Source: Armigeres subalbatus
Taxonomy: Eukaryota > Arthropoda > Insecta > Diptera > Culicidae
NCBI RefSeq assembly: GCF_024139115.2
Contig: NC_085139.1
Coordinates: 140,684,097 to 140,748,096 of the forward strand
Direction: 5' to 3'
Length of the DNA: 64,000 bases
Shown here: positions 11,049-23,128 of the stretch, piece after piece
How positions within the stretch are numbered: position 1 is the first letter of the stretch
Layout of the letters: each line of letters starts with the position of its first letter
Position numbers and translations under genes: made by a program
The notes under the pieces: generated by a model
Told to the model about the DNA's origin: nothing
The model's database searches: none
What the model saw: the letters and a program-made list of their open reading frames with translations, nothing else

Positions 11049-11694
11049 TTTTTGCCTTTCTCGTATACAAAGTATACTTAAAGGCTATATGTCCGCTCCA
11101 AAAACAATTGTTTCATAGAAGGCTCGGAGACCCATAGTTTTATATACCAATCAACTCAACTCGACGAATTGAGGTGATGTCTGTGTATGTGTGTATGTGT
11201 GTGTGTGTGTACCAAAAGAGCAAACATTTTAGCTCACTTATTTTGTACTTACCCTTGATTGATTTCTTGTATTCGACGCATTATTCTGCCCCATTGTTTC
11301 CTATTGAAAATTGACCGGATCGAACAATGGGCTTGGAAGCTACGGCCAAAATACTTTCGCTCATAAAAAAGTCTCGCTCACTTTTTTTGTACTTACCTTT
11401 GACCTATTTCTTCGCAACAGGTTGCATTCGACGCAATAGTTTGCTCCATTGTTTCCTATTGAAAATTGGCCAGAAATGGGCTTGGAAGTTACGGCCAAAA
11501 TACTTTTTCTCATAAAAAAGCGCGTAAAAAAGTCTAGCTCACTTTTTTATCCTTACCCTTGGCCAATTTCTTCGCAACAGATTGCTTTTGACGCAGAATC
11601 TTGTCTAATTATTCCCTATTGAAAATTCGCCGGATCGGACGAAGGGCTCTGAAAAAATGCCCAAAATATTATTTTTTACTGCACGAGAAAGGCA
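11049..11694. mobile_element. Composite repeat element with three ~150-bp internal tandem units
   Basis: Bounded by inverted TGCCTTTCTCGT (about 11053) and ACGAGAAAGGCA (11683-11694). After the left end comes a (TG)n tract at about 11187-11218. Then three diverged tandem units follow, each carrying a CTCACTT...TTTCTT segment, GACGCA and CCTATTGAAAATT.CC, starting near 11229, 11375 and 11538. A related left end, TTGCTTTTCTCGTACAACA, is at 14119-14297. The family is non-coding. Confidence 0.65.
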
Positions 11695-11710
11695 TCATCA
11701 CCGCTAGGTG

Positions 11711-12604
11711 GATTAATCTGGGTTTTTGTATGGCAAACTGATTCGAGTTTAGTTTATGTGTTGTCTTCCATGTTTCATGTAATGAAAGGTAAAAATGAAC
11801 TTTAATTTAGTGTTTATGTTCATATTGGAGAGAAGTAAGAGTTCATGTAGAATGATGGTAGTTACAAGCTAAAACATGTGATAGCTGTTACACTCGATCA
11901 CAGCACTTTTCAACCGATCTTTTTAAATCTGAAATGATTAAGGTGCTCTGTACCGCTGCCAAAGCTCGTCAAAATTCTAATTAACGGACACGAAAAAGCA
12001 TGTTTGTTATGTCAGCCTCTCCCGGTGCCTTTGCAGAATTCTGAAACATGATATTTGAAGATATGGTACTTTAGGGTAAATGGAAGCTGATAAAAACATT
12101 TTCCTTACCGTCATCCTTGTTTATTGTCATCCCCCGTTTGCGGGGAAATATCAGACAAAGTCATGGAAAAGCCCCATCCAATTGTTACGGCATCCGACGA
12201 AGGTCCAAAAACTACACTACTTCAAACAAATCTTTAAGCTGTCGGTTTCTTTCCACCAATTTCTTCCGTACTCCAGGTTTGATCTTTACTTCTGATGCTC
12301 AAATACTTTTTATCACACTCAAATAATGCAAAAAAAAATTATCACAAACTTCAATCTACTACCCAAGGTTTTGCTCATGCTAAGAATGTTCTCTTCTTTG
12401 GTATTAAACAAAGAATCTGCGACGTGCACGTGAATTTTTGAAAAGTTTTCAAACGAGAGTTATCATTCTTGAAGATAGACGGTTTCATACCTAATCAGTT
12501 AGTCAATTTGTTGAGTTTGTCAATAGTAAATAAATATTTATAAGCACAACAAATGCAAACTGGTTGAAAACAACTTATAAAACATTTTGTATGGTTTTGT
12601 AGGT
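11711..12604. other. No gene seen
   Basis: AT-rich. The two overlapping short frames at 12080-12326 resemble no known domain. Confidence 0.4.
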
Positions 12605-12805
12605 ATTTTGGAGATATTGTTGAATTATGGATTTTTTTGAAATTTCTTAGCCAAAAACTTAAAATCAAGATTTCTCGGGTTTCCTTCTAGGGTTTTTGTT
12701 TTAATTTGTACATAGGTGCTGAATTACCACAGGAATCCAGCCCTGTATTTGGTTTTGATGGACATTTTTATTTTATAATAACGGTCTACTGGCGCACCGT
12801 GGCCC
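12605..12805 (-). repeat. Diverged dispersed repeat, copy 2 (inverted partner at 6280-6482)
   Basis: Its complement follows 6280-6482 block by block; GGAGATATTGTTGAATTATG here matches the end of that copy in reverse. The pair is about 6.3 kb apart. Confidence 0.65.
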
Positions 12806-13089
12806 ACCCTCCCTTTCTTCTCGCCAAGTCTAATATCGTATTCCTTAGACAGAGAACGTGTTCCTAATATGGCGGAAATCGGCAAAGGAGATCACCTCCA
12901 CTAAAATCATTCCCTTAGGACAGATTCTAAATTTGATTGAAACCAGTCGCATTAGTTTTGCACGAGTATTGTCTTCATGTCGAAACATATCGACAGGATA
13001 AGGAAGTATTTATAACCTTAAATACTTATGTACATCGTACGATGGGAAACCCAATTTGATCTAAGGGTCCTGCCAAGACTGATGCAGAT

Positions 13090-13285
13090 TATAGATAGTA
13101 GAATCTATAGATGAGCGAAAGCATGGCTGAGTCGATTTTTTTGCCCGTGCACACGCGCATATGACGTCACAGCCCTTAACGTTTCCATTGAAATCGTGAC
13201 GTCATGCTCGTTTGGAGACACGTTTGACAGTTCGTTTGGAGACAGAGGATTTATCTTCGCTCATCTATATATTCCACTATCTATA
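13090..13285. mobile_element. hAT-like MITE, 196 bp, exact 8-bp target duplication
   Basis: Terminal inverted repeats TATAGATAGT(A/G)GAAT.TATAGATGAGCGAA span about 30 bp. The direct 8-mer ATGCAGAT flanks it at 13082-13089 and 13286-13293. Inside is a short CRE-like palindrome TGACGTCA. It is non-coding. Confidence 0.85.
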
Positions 13286-13769
13286 ATGCAGATTACCTGT
13301 CACGATACGTAATCGATTTTCTGTGCGATGCCATGCTAGCCATCCAGTGAGTCCCAGCATACGAACTCATCAACTACCTCGATTTAATCACCTCCAATTC
13401 AAACTCACATTAGCATTTTCAAGTCTCATCCTTTAATTTACCCTGTCGTTGACAAGCAGATGATCAGTCTAATTCACTTGAGATGGAAAAGCCGGTATGC
13501 CTTACGCACTGTAATATGAAAGCCAAACGTGACCGTCGCAAATCAATTCATGCATAGGTAAAAATTTCTACCAAAAGTGCGAGCGAACGAGCAATCAATG
13601 CAAATTTTACTTTAATAGTTCTAACTGATGCGTCCAATAGTTCCAAAAATAATCAAAACATATTAAGTACAACACTGAAAAATGATTCCTCACATTTTCC
13701 GCATGTGTTAGTCGTTTTCGTTTTGCTTCTCTATCTATGAACCTTCGGCTGAAAGAAGTTTTCGACGAG

Positions 13770-14050
13770 ACTTCAGTTCTTGATCAGGCTTCGTACTAGC
13801 GAGATTGCCTGCTTAATTGTTATTTATTTTAATTGTTTGTGAAAGCTTTAGTATGTGAAGCTGTAGTGAAAATAAGTGAAGTGTGTGAAACTTTAGTGAA
13901 AATTACTTGCCTAAACTTTCCTGAAACTGAACCACTTACAATCCATGTCGTTCAGTTCGACACCGTTCCCATAGTTGACGTCTTCCTGATGCAAATAGCA
14001 TTTCATCGGACTGAAGTTCATGCGATACATTATCGGCGGTAACACTTATG
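13770..14050 (+). other. Candidate untranslated first exon
   Basis: The sequence around 13771 (GACTTCAGTTCTTG) contains a TCAGT arthropod initiator. It is followed by AT-balanced, GTGAA-rich leader-like sequence, and at 14051 by ATG|GTAAGG, a usable splice donor. No TATA box is clear and no downstream acceptor in the window can be tied to it. This is a weak call. Confidence 0.2.
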
Positions 14051-14118
14051 GTAAGGTAACAACGGTAGGGTATCATTCATTGTATATGTATGCATTCCCC
14101 TATAAATTAGCATGAACG

Positions 14119-14297
14119 TTTTTGCTTTTCTCGTACAACAAAGTTGTACCGAATGGCTATCATTTCACTCCAAAATCGAACTGTTTATTTTATACCAATC
14201 GACTCAGATATACGGACTGTGGAAATGTCTGTTGGTCCGTGTGTATGTGTGTAAGTGTGCACAAAACCCAAGAAAATATTAAACATTTTTTCATATA
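14119..14297 (+). repeat. Truncated copy of the 11049-11694 family
   Basis: It starts TTTTTGCTTTTCTCGTACAA, continues with GGCTATCATTTCACTCCAAAA and a GTGTGTATGTGTG tract, matching the left 170 bp of the 11049 element. It stops where the 14306 MITE begins. Confidence 0.6.
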
Positions 14298-14305
14298 GTA
14301 ATCCC

Positions 14306-14705
14306 TAGAGGCCTTAATAAGAGAAACGCGGAAATGTAGCTCTGCCAACACTGCAGCCAATCTTCTTCATCAAAGAACAACACATGAAAAGGAAGAAATG
14401 ATTTATCCAGGTAAAATTTTACATATCGCTATTTAATGTGTTCACATCACATGACAACAGAATCCAACAAACAAAACAATTGCATTTCATAATCTATCAT
14501 TGATTTGCATATATTATTGATAGCAAATTAAAAATGCATTTAAAATTGGTTCATTCGTAAATGGTGTTAAATCGAATTTAGCCGTTTTCGGTATTTGAGC
14601 CGATGTTTTGGTTGCTTGACAGGTCTCTTGCTTGATTAGCTGCTGTTTTTTGACGGTTCGATTGGCGGCACATGTCAATCCGCGTTTCTCTTATCAAGGC
14701 CTCTA
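14306..14705. mobile_element. hAT MITE, 400 bp, exact 8-bp target duplication
   Basis: Terminal inverted repeat TAGAGGCCTT(A/G)ATAAGAGA continues to AACGCGGA. It fits the TAGNG start of hAT termini. The 8-mer GTAATCCC lies at 14298-14305 and 14706-14713. No transposase is present. Confidence 0.9.
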
Positions 14706-14713
14706 GTAATCCC

Positions 14714-15339
14714 CAACCAATTTTTTCGCAAAAGGTTTTATTCGGGGTGGGGGTGGTACATATCTCATTTTGCTATCTACATTTGACATTTGATATTATT
14801 TTTACTACTTCAACATTTGATATTATTGAGCATTTTTGTCTACTCGGGTTGGTAATTGATTCTCCTACAATTGCTAACAACTACAAACAGTAGACAATCG
14901 ATACCTCTGATGAAACCTAACTATCATAAAATAGAAAAAGGACATGTCTGACGTCAATACTGGGTAGACGTTATGACGTACATATATCTGTTCATTTCAT
15001 AAGAATAGATGCTAAGGTGGCAAAGAAAAAGGTCGAGCACATGTGCGTTGAGCATAGGAATGATGTGAACAAAAGCTAGTGACGTACATGCGTAGTGCGA
15101 GCTCAATGAATAGAAAGAGTTTTTGATTTGCTACCCGCTGCTTTTAGCATTCTATGCGCGAAAAGCATGTGAAAGTTAACGGCCTGAAATGTGTACGACG
15201 AAAGGCATTTACAGTGAATTTCCTAAAAAGTACAAACTTTTTTCTGAACATCGTTATGGAAAAAGATATTCGTTATTAGATATGCGAATTATTTTTTTCG
15301 AAAAAAAAAAATTCGTGACATTTTACTTCAGATAATTTT
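14714..15339. other. No gene seen
   Basis: Non-coding sequence between the hAT MITE and the LINE relic. A poly(A) run lies near 15301-15310. Confidence 0.4.
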
Positions 15340-17690
15340 CCCAAATCCTGATTTATAAAAGTCTAAATCTAACTATGACGTTATCGTTATCACTGAAACG
15401 TGGCTCAATGACCAGATTTACTCGACACAGCTTTTTGGCGATCGTTTTACCGTCTACCGTCGTGATCGAAGGATTAGATCGATTAGAAAAAGAGGTGGTG
15501 GCGTTTTGATCGCCGTTACTATTCGGTTGAGTTCAGCTTTACCTTCAGTACAAATCGACAATTTCCTTGAGCATTTTTGGGTGTATACCTTCATCAACGG
15601 TAATGTGATCACAATTGGTGTCGCCTACTTATCACCAGAGATTTCTAACGACGCTCAAATTCCGAACATGACTCACATTCCGAAAACACTCGCGTTTAAA
15701 TGACCATTTTGGCTTATTCATGTTATTTTCTCCATATGATCTTGAATTCCTTGAATTCCTTGATCCACAGTGAGAAAAACTGTTGAAAGTTTTAATTTCA
15801 GGGTGCAAAAAAGCCAGTGTTTGAAATATGAGTCATGTTCAGGATTTGAGCAAAAATTGTATCCTCCATTGAGAAACATGTTGAATCTGCCACGAACATA
15901 GCTAACTCCCTTAAGTCTGGTGATAGCTATATTCTTCTAGAAGACTTTAACTAGAAAGACATCCACTGGGTACACATTTCGTCTGGCTACTATTATGGTG
16001 ATCCTTCAAGTTCCAGATTGAACCAAGCAAGCTGTTGTCTTTTGGACTGCTTCGTCTTTCTAAACATGAAACGGATGAACAACGTAATGAACTATTGCAA
16101 CCGAATGTTGGACCCAATACACAGCTAGGTGTTTCAATGTGCTCAATTTATGGACGAGAAGAAAGCGGGGGTGAAAAATTAATTTTCGGTGCAAAACATA
16201 AACAAACCGGCTGGCTCTCCCATAGTAAAATCCAAGATGGCTGAATCGTGAATTTGGCAGATTGGAACACCTAGTGGTGTATTCATCTTGGTTGAACCTA
16301 GTCTTCGTGAATTCGGAGATAGTATCGAATTGATCGGTCGTTTCTGCACTGGATCCTCTTCTAGAACTAGATCTGTTTCACCCCGCCCTCGTTATGTCGC
16401 TCATCTGCAACCACCTTGTCCAAATCGAAGAGGTCGAAAGTCATAATGAATTTGACTTCCGTAGGACTAATTTTCAATCGCTGAATAACTCTATTGCACT
16501 GATGGATTGCCCCTCATTATCGGCTGCATCTGACGTCGACAGCGCAGTGAATTCCATCACTGGTACACCCAATCAGTTGTATTACTCTCATGTTCCTAAT
16601 CCTCTGCCTCGAAGGAAGCCACTATGGTCGAATAGCCATCTGCGCAATTTGAAACAACGCAGATCTTAAGAAATCTGGAATCGAACCGTATTTTCAACTT
16701 AGCAAGCAACAAGTACCGAATATACAATCGACTTCTGTATACCCGCTACTTCAGGCAAACTGAGGCAAATCTCAAACGGAACCCGAGGCAGTTTTGGTCG
16801 TTCATGAATTTCAAAAGAAAGGAAAGGAAGAAAGAAAGTTTACCAAAAACAGTGTTCTGGAATGATGAAATAGCAGATATATGCGAAGGAATTTGTAAAC
16901 TATTCGGTAAACATTTTTAGGGAGTTTTCGAAAACGAATCGGTGTCTGCTGATCAAATCGATGCAGCTTTACTAGATGTTCCTCGTGATGCTTTTAACTT
17001 TAGTCGATGCATTTTTCTCAAGATGATGTTTTTAATGCTCTCAACAAATTGAAATCTTCGTTGGCTCCTGGTCCTGACGGTATACCATCAATTGTGTTGA
17101 AAAAATGCACGATGCTCACCATCATATGTAACAGGTCAATCGTTGAATCGAAATTTCAGAGAAAATGGAAGTAGTCCTTTATGTTTCCTGTATTCAAAAA
17201 AGGAGATAAATGAAACGTGAACAACTACAGAGGCATTACTTCCCTCTGTGCTGGATCTAAGTTGCTTGAAATTCTCGTTGGAGAAGTCCTGTTCTCTGCA
17301 TCGAAGTCACACATCTCTCCGGATAAACTTGGCTTTTTTCCTGGTCGTTCGATTGATACCAACCTTGTGCAGTTTACGTCTCACTGTCTGATAAATATCG
17401 AAGAGGGTTATTAAGTGGACACAATTTACACTGATCTGAAAGCTGTATTTGATCGAGTTGATCTTGTTATCCTGTTATCTAAATTCGATCGTCTGGGAGC
17501 TCCATCAAGCTTAACACGTTGGCTTGACTCGTATCTGACTGAACATCGGTTATCTGTTAAAATTGGCGCAACACAATCGGAGTACTTTACTAACCGCTCA
17601 GGGGTACCTCAAGGTAGTAACCTTGAACCACTACTATTTTCAATATTTATCTCGTGAATTTTCTGTACTTTTTTGCTTACGATCGCTTCC
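15340..17690 (+). pseudogene. Jockey-type LINE ORF2 relic (endonuclease and reverse transcriptase)
   Basis: A decayed ORF2 copy. From 15380 it reads VIVITETWLNDQ, YRRDR and KRGGGVLIAV, the apurinic-endonuclease start of Jockey/CR1-type LINEs. The linker follows in pieces (16394-16669, then LKRNPRQFWSFMNFKRKE). The reverse transcriptase has APGPDGIPSIVLKK, NYRGITSLC, a DLKAVFDRVD block and SGVPQGSNLEPLLF. It breaks off at about 17655-17690, just before a YADD box could be read. Several frameshifts, internal stops (for example around 16917 and 17413) and a nested MITE at 16115-16290 show it is inactive. ORF1 and the 3' UTR are absent. Confidence 0.8.
16115..16290. mobile_element. MITE (copy 2) nested in the Jockey-type relic
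   Basis: Same family as 7768-7949; the interior is almost identical (for example AACCGGCTGGCTCTCCCATA). It is flanked by GTTGGACC (16107-16114) and GTTGAACC (16291-16298), an 8-bp duplication with one change. It interrupts LINE coding sequence, so it inserted later. Confidence 0.8.
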
Positions 17691-18810
17691 CAAGCAACCA
17701 AAAGTTCGGATAACAGTACATTTCTGGCTTAATCAGCTCCAAGAGGGATCCTGAATAGAACTCTGAACAGCATGATGTTTACTTAAGAAGCTGAATAATA
17801 ATCTGGTAGAACTTGAGAATAACTAAATGTGAACTTGAAAGTTCGTAGGTGGCACTACATGTGAACTTAATGACACAAAAAACTCATAAAGAACTGATTC
17901 TGAATTCGAAAGTTCACAACAAGTTCGTATGCTACATATACTGCCCTTTTTGAGCAAATGGCCCTTTCGTGGCAAACCAAAGAACATTTTCGACCACTTT
18001 GTGACACGTTCGCTCAAACAACCGTTTCGATAGGACCCATTTGGCTAAAAAAAACTAGACTTCGACTATAATAGACTAAAAAAACTAGAGTTCGGCTAAA
18101 TGATTTCTTCCGTTATACATCTTATTTGGCTGATCAAAATGTTCGTCCAACTAGGCTTGAAGGTATTCTGCCATACTAGTGCTTCGGGATTGGTTACGAG
18201 TGCCCAAAACAGACCAAAAAGGTTCAAAATTAGTTCAGAGAAAGACATATGCTGTTTTTTTCTCGATGTGATTTTTGAAAGTTAAAGATTCGTACAACTA
18301 ATAGCTTTGGTAATGTTGGACATTAATTTCATAAAACGAACACCAGAATCGCTTCCTTCCAAAATCCGGATTTCCCGGAAGTGACCAAAAGTATTATTGA
18401 AACACAACAAAATTGTTCCAACATTTTTTCATGGAAAATTATGAAGTTGTTTAAGTCGTATGTCTGTGTTTTTACGTAGGACACGTCTGATTTTTCTATA
18501 TTCGGGAGTAGTTTACGATTGCGAAAATCGGGGATCGTCACGAAAATATGATAGACTGTAAACTTTAATATCTCAGCCGTTTCTCGATGGATTTTCAATT
18601 TTTTTGGACTATTCGAACAAGGATGAGTCAACGCTTCTTTATATTTATATGAAAATACTGATTATTAATTATTTATTATCGATAATTGATAAAAAGTTTG
18701 TAAATAGGTAAACCAGCCTATCACGTAAATGCATCACTAGCACAAACATCAAAAATCAATCACTTGCGGGTTTGGATCTAATATTCTAATCCTCAGTTTG
18801 AACAAGATTT
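17691..18810. other. No gene seen; start of an unidentified repeat
   Basis: At 17690 the LINE is replaced by CCAAGCAACCAAAAGTTCGG, which reads like the start of another repeat, with several AAGTTC words up to about 17930. Its other end was not found. A 100-codon minus frame at 18329-18631 has no known domain. Confidence 0.35.
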
Positions 18811-20850
18811 CACGCAGAGCGGACGCATCAAAGCGCTCGCAGCGGAGCGGACACGGCGCGCGCGAGCCATTTTGATTGGGATTCCGTAAAGAGCGGTTCA
18901 ACAAAATTTAGCGGAGCGGTCACAGCAGCACGATGTTACAGTTGTAAAATAAATGGTCGATGAGAAGACCAGTTCGAATGTAGAAAATAAGGAAAGCAAA
19001 ATATCGATAAGAAAAACATAAACACCCCTAAACCGTAAACGCAAAATATCATTGCGATCGTATCTGTGACGTGCTGAGCCGCAACGTCAACAAAGATCCG
19101 GTCAGGAGAAAATTGTCTGAAAAGTACCTCCTTCGCAAGCAGAAGCACTTGCGCTACCCGTGCAGCTTTGTATTTTCTCGGACAGCAGTGTGAAGTGCAG
19201 ATCTAAATTTGCAGAACACGACAAGGGCAGGCTCAGCCATCGTAACACCCGGATAACTCGTTCTTATCAGCAGAACCGCTTTAATTCTGCTAAGTGCATC
19301 GTTGGAACATCGCGCACGGAATTATAACCCCAAAGCGATCAGGTGCGGCCTGGTGACGATTGGCAGATATTCGCCTCATTGCCTCCGTAGAGCGCATCGC
19401 GTAAAAAACCGGCACTAGTGCCTCGCTACAACCAAAATCACCACCATAGCCCGCCGCACACCACAACCCGATTCTGATCTATACGATCAAGAATTTCGAA
19501 AGAGCTCGAGAACCAACGAGATCTTACTCAACGAGAGGGTGCATTTCGGAAAAAGGCCCCGCCACAGGGTTAGCGCTGCGCAACATGATTGGCGGAACGA
19601 TTTCTAATCAATGTTTCGCCACAGGGGCTTTATTTAGCATCCTCAGATTGCGATTTCACCGTCGCGGGTTCAGAGTGGGCGATATCCGGTGCAGTACGCT
19701 ATTAGGCGAGAGCGCTTGGGCCGTGTCATCGATTGCCTGGCGATACACCGGGTGCTACGGACGGGAAGCCACAAAACCGAAAATTCGATCTCGAAGCGTC
19801 AGAGGATACGGTGAACGTTGCCACGAACACCGGCGAGCAGCAAACCAACCATTGTTAGTGGTCGAAGTGAACGCAGGACCATCGATCTCACATCGAGGAG
19901 CGGCAGTCGTCGTCGCTATAGAGTTGGGTACCAGCGTCGCGAATCAGCATGTTCGTCCGGGAGTACATCGGCCAGCACGTCACTAGCGTCCCGCTGCTAA
20001 GGGGGAGAGGCATATCCCAGTAGCGGCGCACTTAAATTCGGTGAGCAAACCAGTTGCATTTGTTAAATTCTAAACACTAGATTAAGTCTAACCAGAGTAG
20101 GGACAGCTAGGCTCTGTTCAATGAGCAATAAATATGTTTGTATGATGCACTAAATATGGGTCGCGCATATTCATTTTGTTTGTGATCATCCCTGCTGAGA
20201 GGGAAGAGTCAAGGATAAGAGAACAACGAAGGCGTGGGTAGCAGTGACAATGCTGAAAATTTATTCCAAATGGTGGAGCCTTAACGAAAAATCATCGAGT
20301 GGTGGTCGGACAATTTCAACGCAAGGTGCCGACAAGCGTTTGGATGCAGTTAGTTATTGGAAAGGCGCATTGGGAAAAGAAAATTGTATGCAGAGAAAGA
20401 GTTAATTGCGAAAATGGACTGTCTCGGTGGCATTCGGTTTGGCGTGGTAGCTTGGTTGCTGCAAGTGGTTCCATCCATTCAAATTTGTTGCATCATCTCC
20501 CTCCGACGCGCTATCAAATTCGCTAGTTACGATTGCACTTTGAAGAAACGTGCGGTTAGCGACGTCAATCGTCTAGACGCATGTGCTGTGGGGTGTGGCT
20601 TCGATTCCCGCCCCGATAAAGAGAAAACTTTTCCTAAAGCGTAAAGTTCTGCACTGGTCCACTGGGTGTTGTGTGAATGTCCTCTCCATTGTCTCATGCT
20701 AGATGTTTAGTGTTCAGTCTGTGCGACCTCTGGTCGAAGACGGTGATCCTATCTTTTATTTCGGATAGTCGGATAAACGTTATTTTGTATAAAATGGTGG
20801 CTTTTGTATACAATCTATGAAGACGCCATTTCAATGGAAACTATCTACTG
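18811..20850. repeat. Diverged repeat unit A (split by the insertion at 18934-20225)
   Basis: Removing the insert leaves 18811-18933 joined to 20230-20850. This matches 21240-21850 in order: GCGCGCGAGCCATTTTGAT, AGCGGAGCGG, CA(G/A)TG.CAATGCTGAA, AGTTATTGGAAAGGCGCATT, TTTGGCGTGGTAGCTTGG, and later TATAAAATGGTGGCT and GATGAAGACGCCA-like blocks. It has no long open frame. Function and family are unknown. Confidence 0.6.
18934..20225 (+). mobile_element. Probable solo LTR, 1292 bp, 4-bp target duplication ACGA
   Basis: The boundaries come from comparing repeat unit A with the uninterrupted unit B. The insert starts TGTTACAG and ends GAGAACA, giving TGTT...AACA termini as LTRs have. It is flanked by ACGA at 18930-18933 and 20226-20229. 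A polyadenylation signal (GCAATAAATATG) lies about 100 bp before its end. No gag or pol reading frame and no long internal direct repeat are seen, so a solo LTR left by recombination fits best. The frame at 19585-19986 is GC-rich but resembles no protein. Confidence 0.6.
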
Positions 20851-21059
20851 CAACCACCCACCGGCGAACGTCGCTCGGACAGACAGATTCCAAGAGGTAA
20901 TGTTTTTTCATATGAAGAAACACCGTCTTGAGTATAATTTCTGTTGTTATTCTTTTCAACAATACGCATCTTAGATAACCAACAGCTCATAACCAAATTC
21001 AGAATCTTGCGAGAAAATTTAATAGGATTCTTAGAATTTGCTATTCTCCGAACGGTGTG

Positions 21060-21300
21060 TTGTCTGCGGAGTCCCGATCAAAATGGCTCACGCGCGCTGG
21101 AAAGCAGTTTTCTAATACATATCTAATGAAGTAATTCCATTAGCCCCGCCAATTCATTAATCGTTATGAGCGCACATTATATTTAAACCCATATCATATC
21201 GCAAAGGGGCGGTGCTAACGGGCCCAATTTATTGAATACAAGAAAGCTGCTTTCCGTTGCGCGCGAGCCATTTTGATCAGGATTTTGCAAAGAGCAGTTG
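21060..21300. repeat. Inverted repeat at the start of unit B
   Basis: GATCAAAATGGCTCACGCGC near 21075 pairs with GCGCGCGAGCCATTTTGATC near 21262. The loop holds a smaller hairpin (TTAGCCCCGCC and GGGGCGGTGCTAA). This can fold as a stem of about 45 bp. Confidence 0.6.
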
Positions 21301-21850
21301 AACAAGATTTGATGAAGCGGAGCGGACACAGTAGCACGAAGACGTGGTTAGCATCAGTGGCAATGCTGAACATTTATTTCAAAGGGTGGAGGCTTAGCGA
21401 AAAATCATCAAGTGGCTGTGGGACAATTTCAACGCAAGATTCCGAAAAGCATTTGGATACAGTTAGTTATTGGAAAGGCGCATTGGGAAAAGAAAATTGA
21501 TTCTTCTCAGGGTTGATAGCAAAAATGGACTGTTTCTGTGGTATCGGCGTTTGGCGTGGTAGCTTGGTTGCTGTGAGTGATTCCATCCATTCAAACAAAT
21601 TTATTGCATCATCCCTTCCATCGAGCGCTTGTGCTTCTGCTACTGAAGAGTAGCTTTCTGCCGTCGCAAAACGATTAAGTTTTACACTCTGAAGAAAATT
21701 TATCTCGGATTGACCTTCTTGTGTATAAAATGGTGGCTCGAAAAAACTGATTTCTATTCAATGACTAACAGAAACAAAACCTAATTATCTTGCCAGAAAA
21801 TTTCACTTTCCGCCGATGACAGCCAAATCGATGAAGACGCCAATACCTCT
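21240..21850. repeat. Diverged repeat unit B
   Basis: The intact counterpart of unit A, about 1.1 kb downstream of A's second half. It shares long identical stretches such as CAGTTAGTTATTGGAAAGGC but carries enough substitutions to be an old duplication. No coding frame is maintained between the copies. Confidence 0.6.
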
Positions 21851-23128
21851 TATTGGATGAATAGTTTAAGTCCTGAAAAAAACTATGTGTAATTAATTCT
21901 TGAAGTTCTCCTCACTTTGCCACGTACGTTCAAATCGCGGGCGAAAACCAAACGTTGCAAATAAATATATTTGCTTTTGGTTTCAAGCCACTTCTGATTC
22001 TGCTGATTTCTCCTTTATTTCGGACATTTTTGATGATTGTGTCTTCTAATATTGTGATATCCTCCACTGAAAGCCAGTCGAGTGGCTTCAGCGGCGATGC
22101 GGCCGATGAGTCATGATAATTCAATGGTAAGAGTCTCAAAGTCCATCCAACTGGGATTCGCCTTCTAGATTCAGTTGACCTCCAGACCTCCAGCAGTTTG
22201 CTCAATGTTAATAAAGAGACACGAATTATTATGGTAAATGCCTGGGTGGTGCGGATAGAATCGATTTGGTTGTCAAACTGAAGCCAAAATTTTCTATTGT
22301 GCCGGAGCCAAACATTGAAGATTGTGGTTATGTTCGTTTCTGATCTAATATTGAGAAGTATTGTTATTATTTGGGGAAAAAATAAAAATAAACTTTGTTG
22401 GAGTTTTGTATTCTTTGTAACAAATATTCTCACATTATATTTCGAGTGGAAAATTAGTAGGAATGCAATTGAAAAGCACTCGTTACGAAATTTCACGAGA
22501 TTCAGCAGCTGATTGGAGCATGAAAGTATGTTAACAATCGTAAAGTCATGTAGAGTCTAGCGCATTTGTTCGCCCTCATGCAGCGTGGAAAGAGAAATTC
22601 GAAGAGCGGGAAATGTTTGACAGCCAAGTAGCTGCAAAATAATTTTGTTTATGGGAGTGACTTCAAAATATCCCTCTACTCGCTTGAGCGCAGAAAAGTG
22701 GCTCTATCCGCAGCACCCAGGTAAATGCCAACCATTTCGTATAGCTACGTAGTCCTACGTCACCTTTGCGTACAACCCGATTGGGCTGAACCTTTGAGTT
22801 TTTTTGAAGAATACATTTGAAAGTATTCTTATATATGTTCCCAGATAGAGTCCCAGGACCGGTTCCAGTATGCCTGAAACTGATTATTATGCTTCCAAAT
22901 TTGTTCAGAGGCATAAGTTTTCTCCACGAGACGGTTATGCCAAGACGATGTTGGTACGAATAAGAAACACAAAAAAGTTGTACGAGAATCCAATCAAAGG
23001 TAGGAAAATGGAAAAAGCACACAGCAAATAGTTTTGAAAATTCGACGACGTGTAAAAATTACAGCCAATCCCAACAAACGAATTAACATTCGATATTCAA
23101 TTAAATTTGACTGAATTTTACAAGCAAG
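21851..23128. other. No gene recognised
   Basis: Contains a 188-codon minus-strand frame (21930-22496) whose sequence is hydrophobic, AT-driven and unlike any family known to me, and a 119-codon frame at 22663-23022 with no domain. Neither is called a gene. Confidence 0.35.

Noticed and set aside
19585..19986. 133-codon ORF within the solo LTR
   Set aside because: GC-rich chance frame inside LTR-like DNA; no similarity to gag or pol motifs.
18811..20850. Whole region as one LTR retrotransposon
   Set aside because: Unit B shows that the outer parts exist without the insert, so only 18934-20225 is the insertion.
21930..22496. 188-codon minus-strand ORF as a gene
   Set aside because: No recognisable motif, AT-biased hydrophobic composition, no splice or promoter context.
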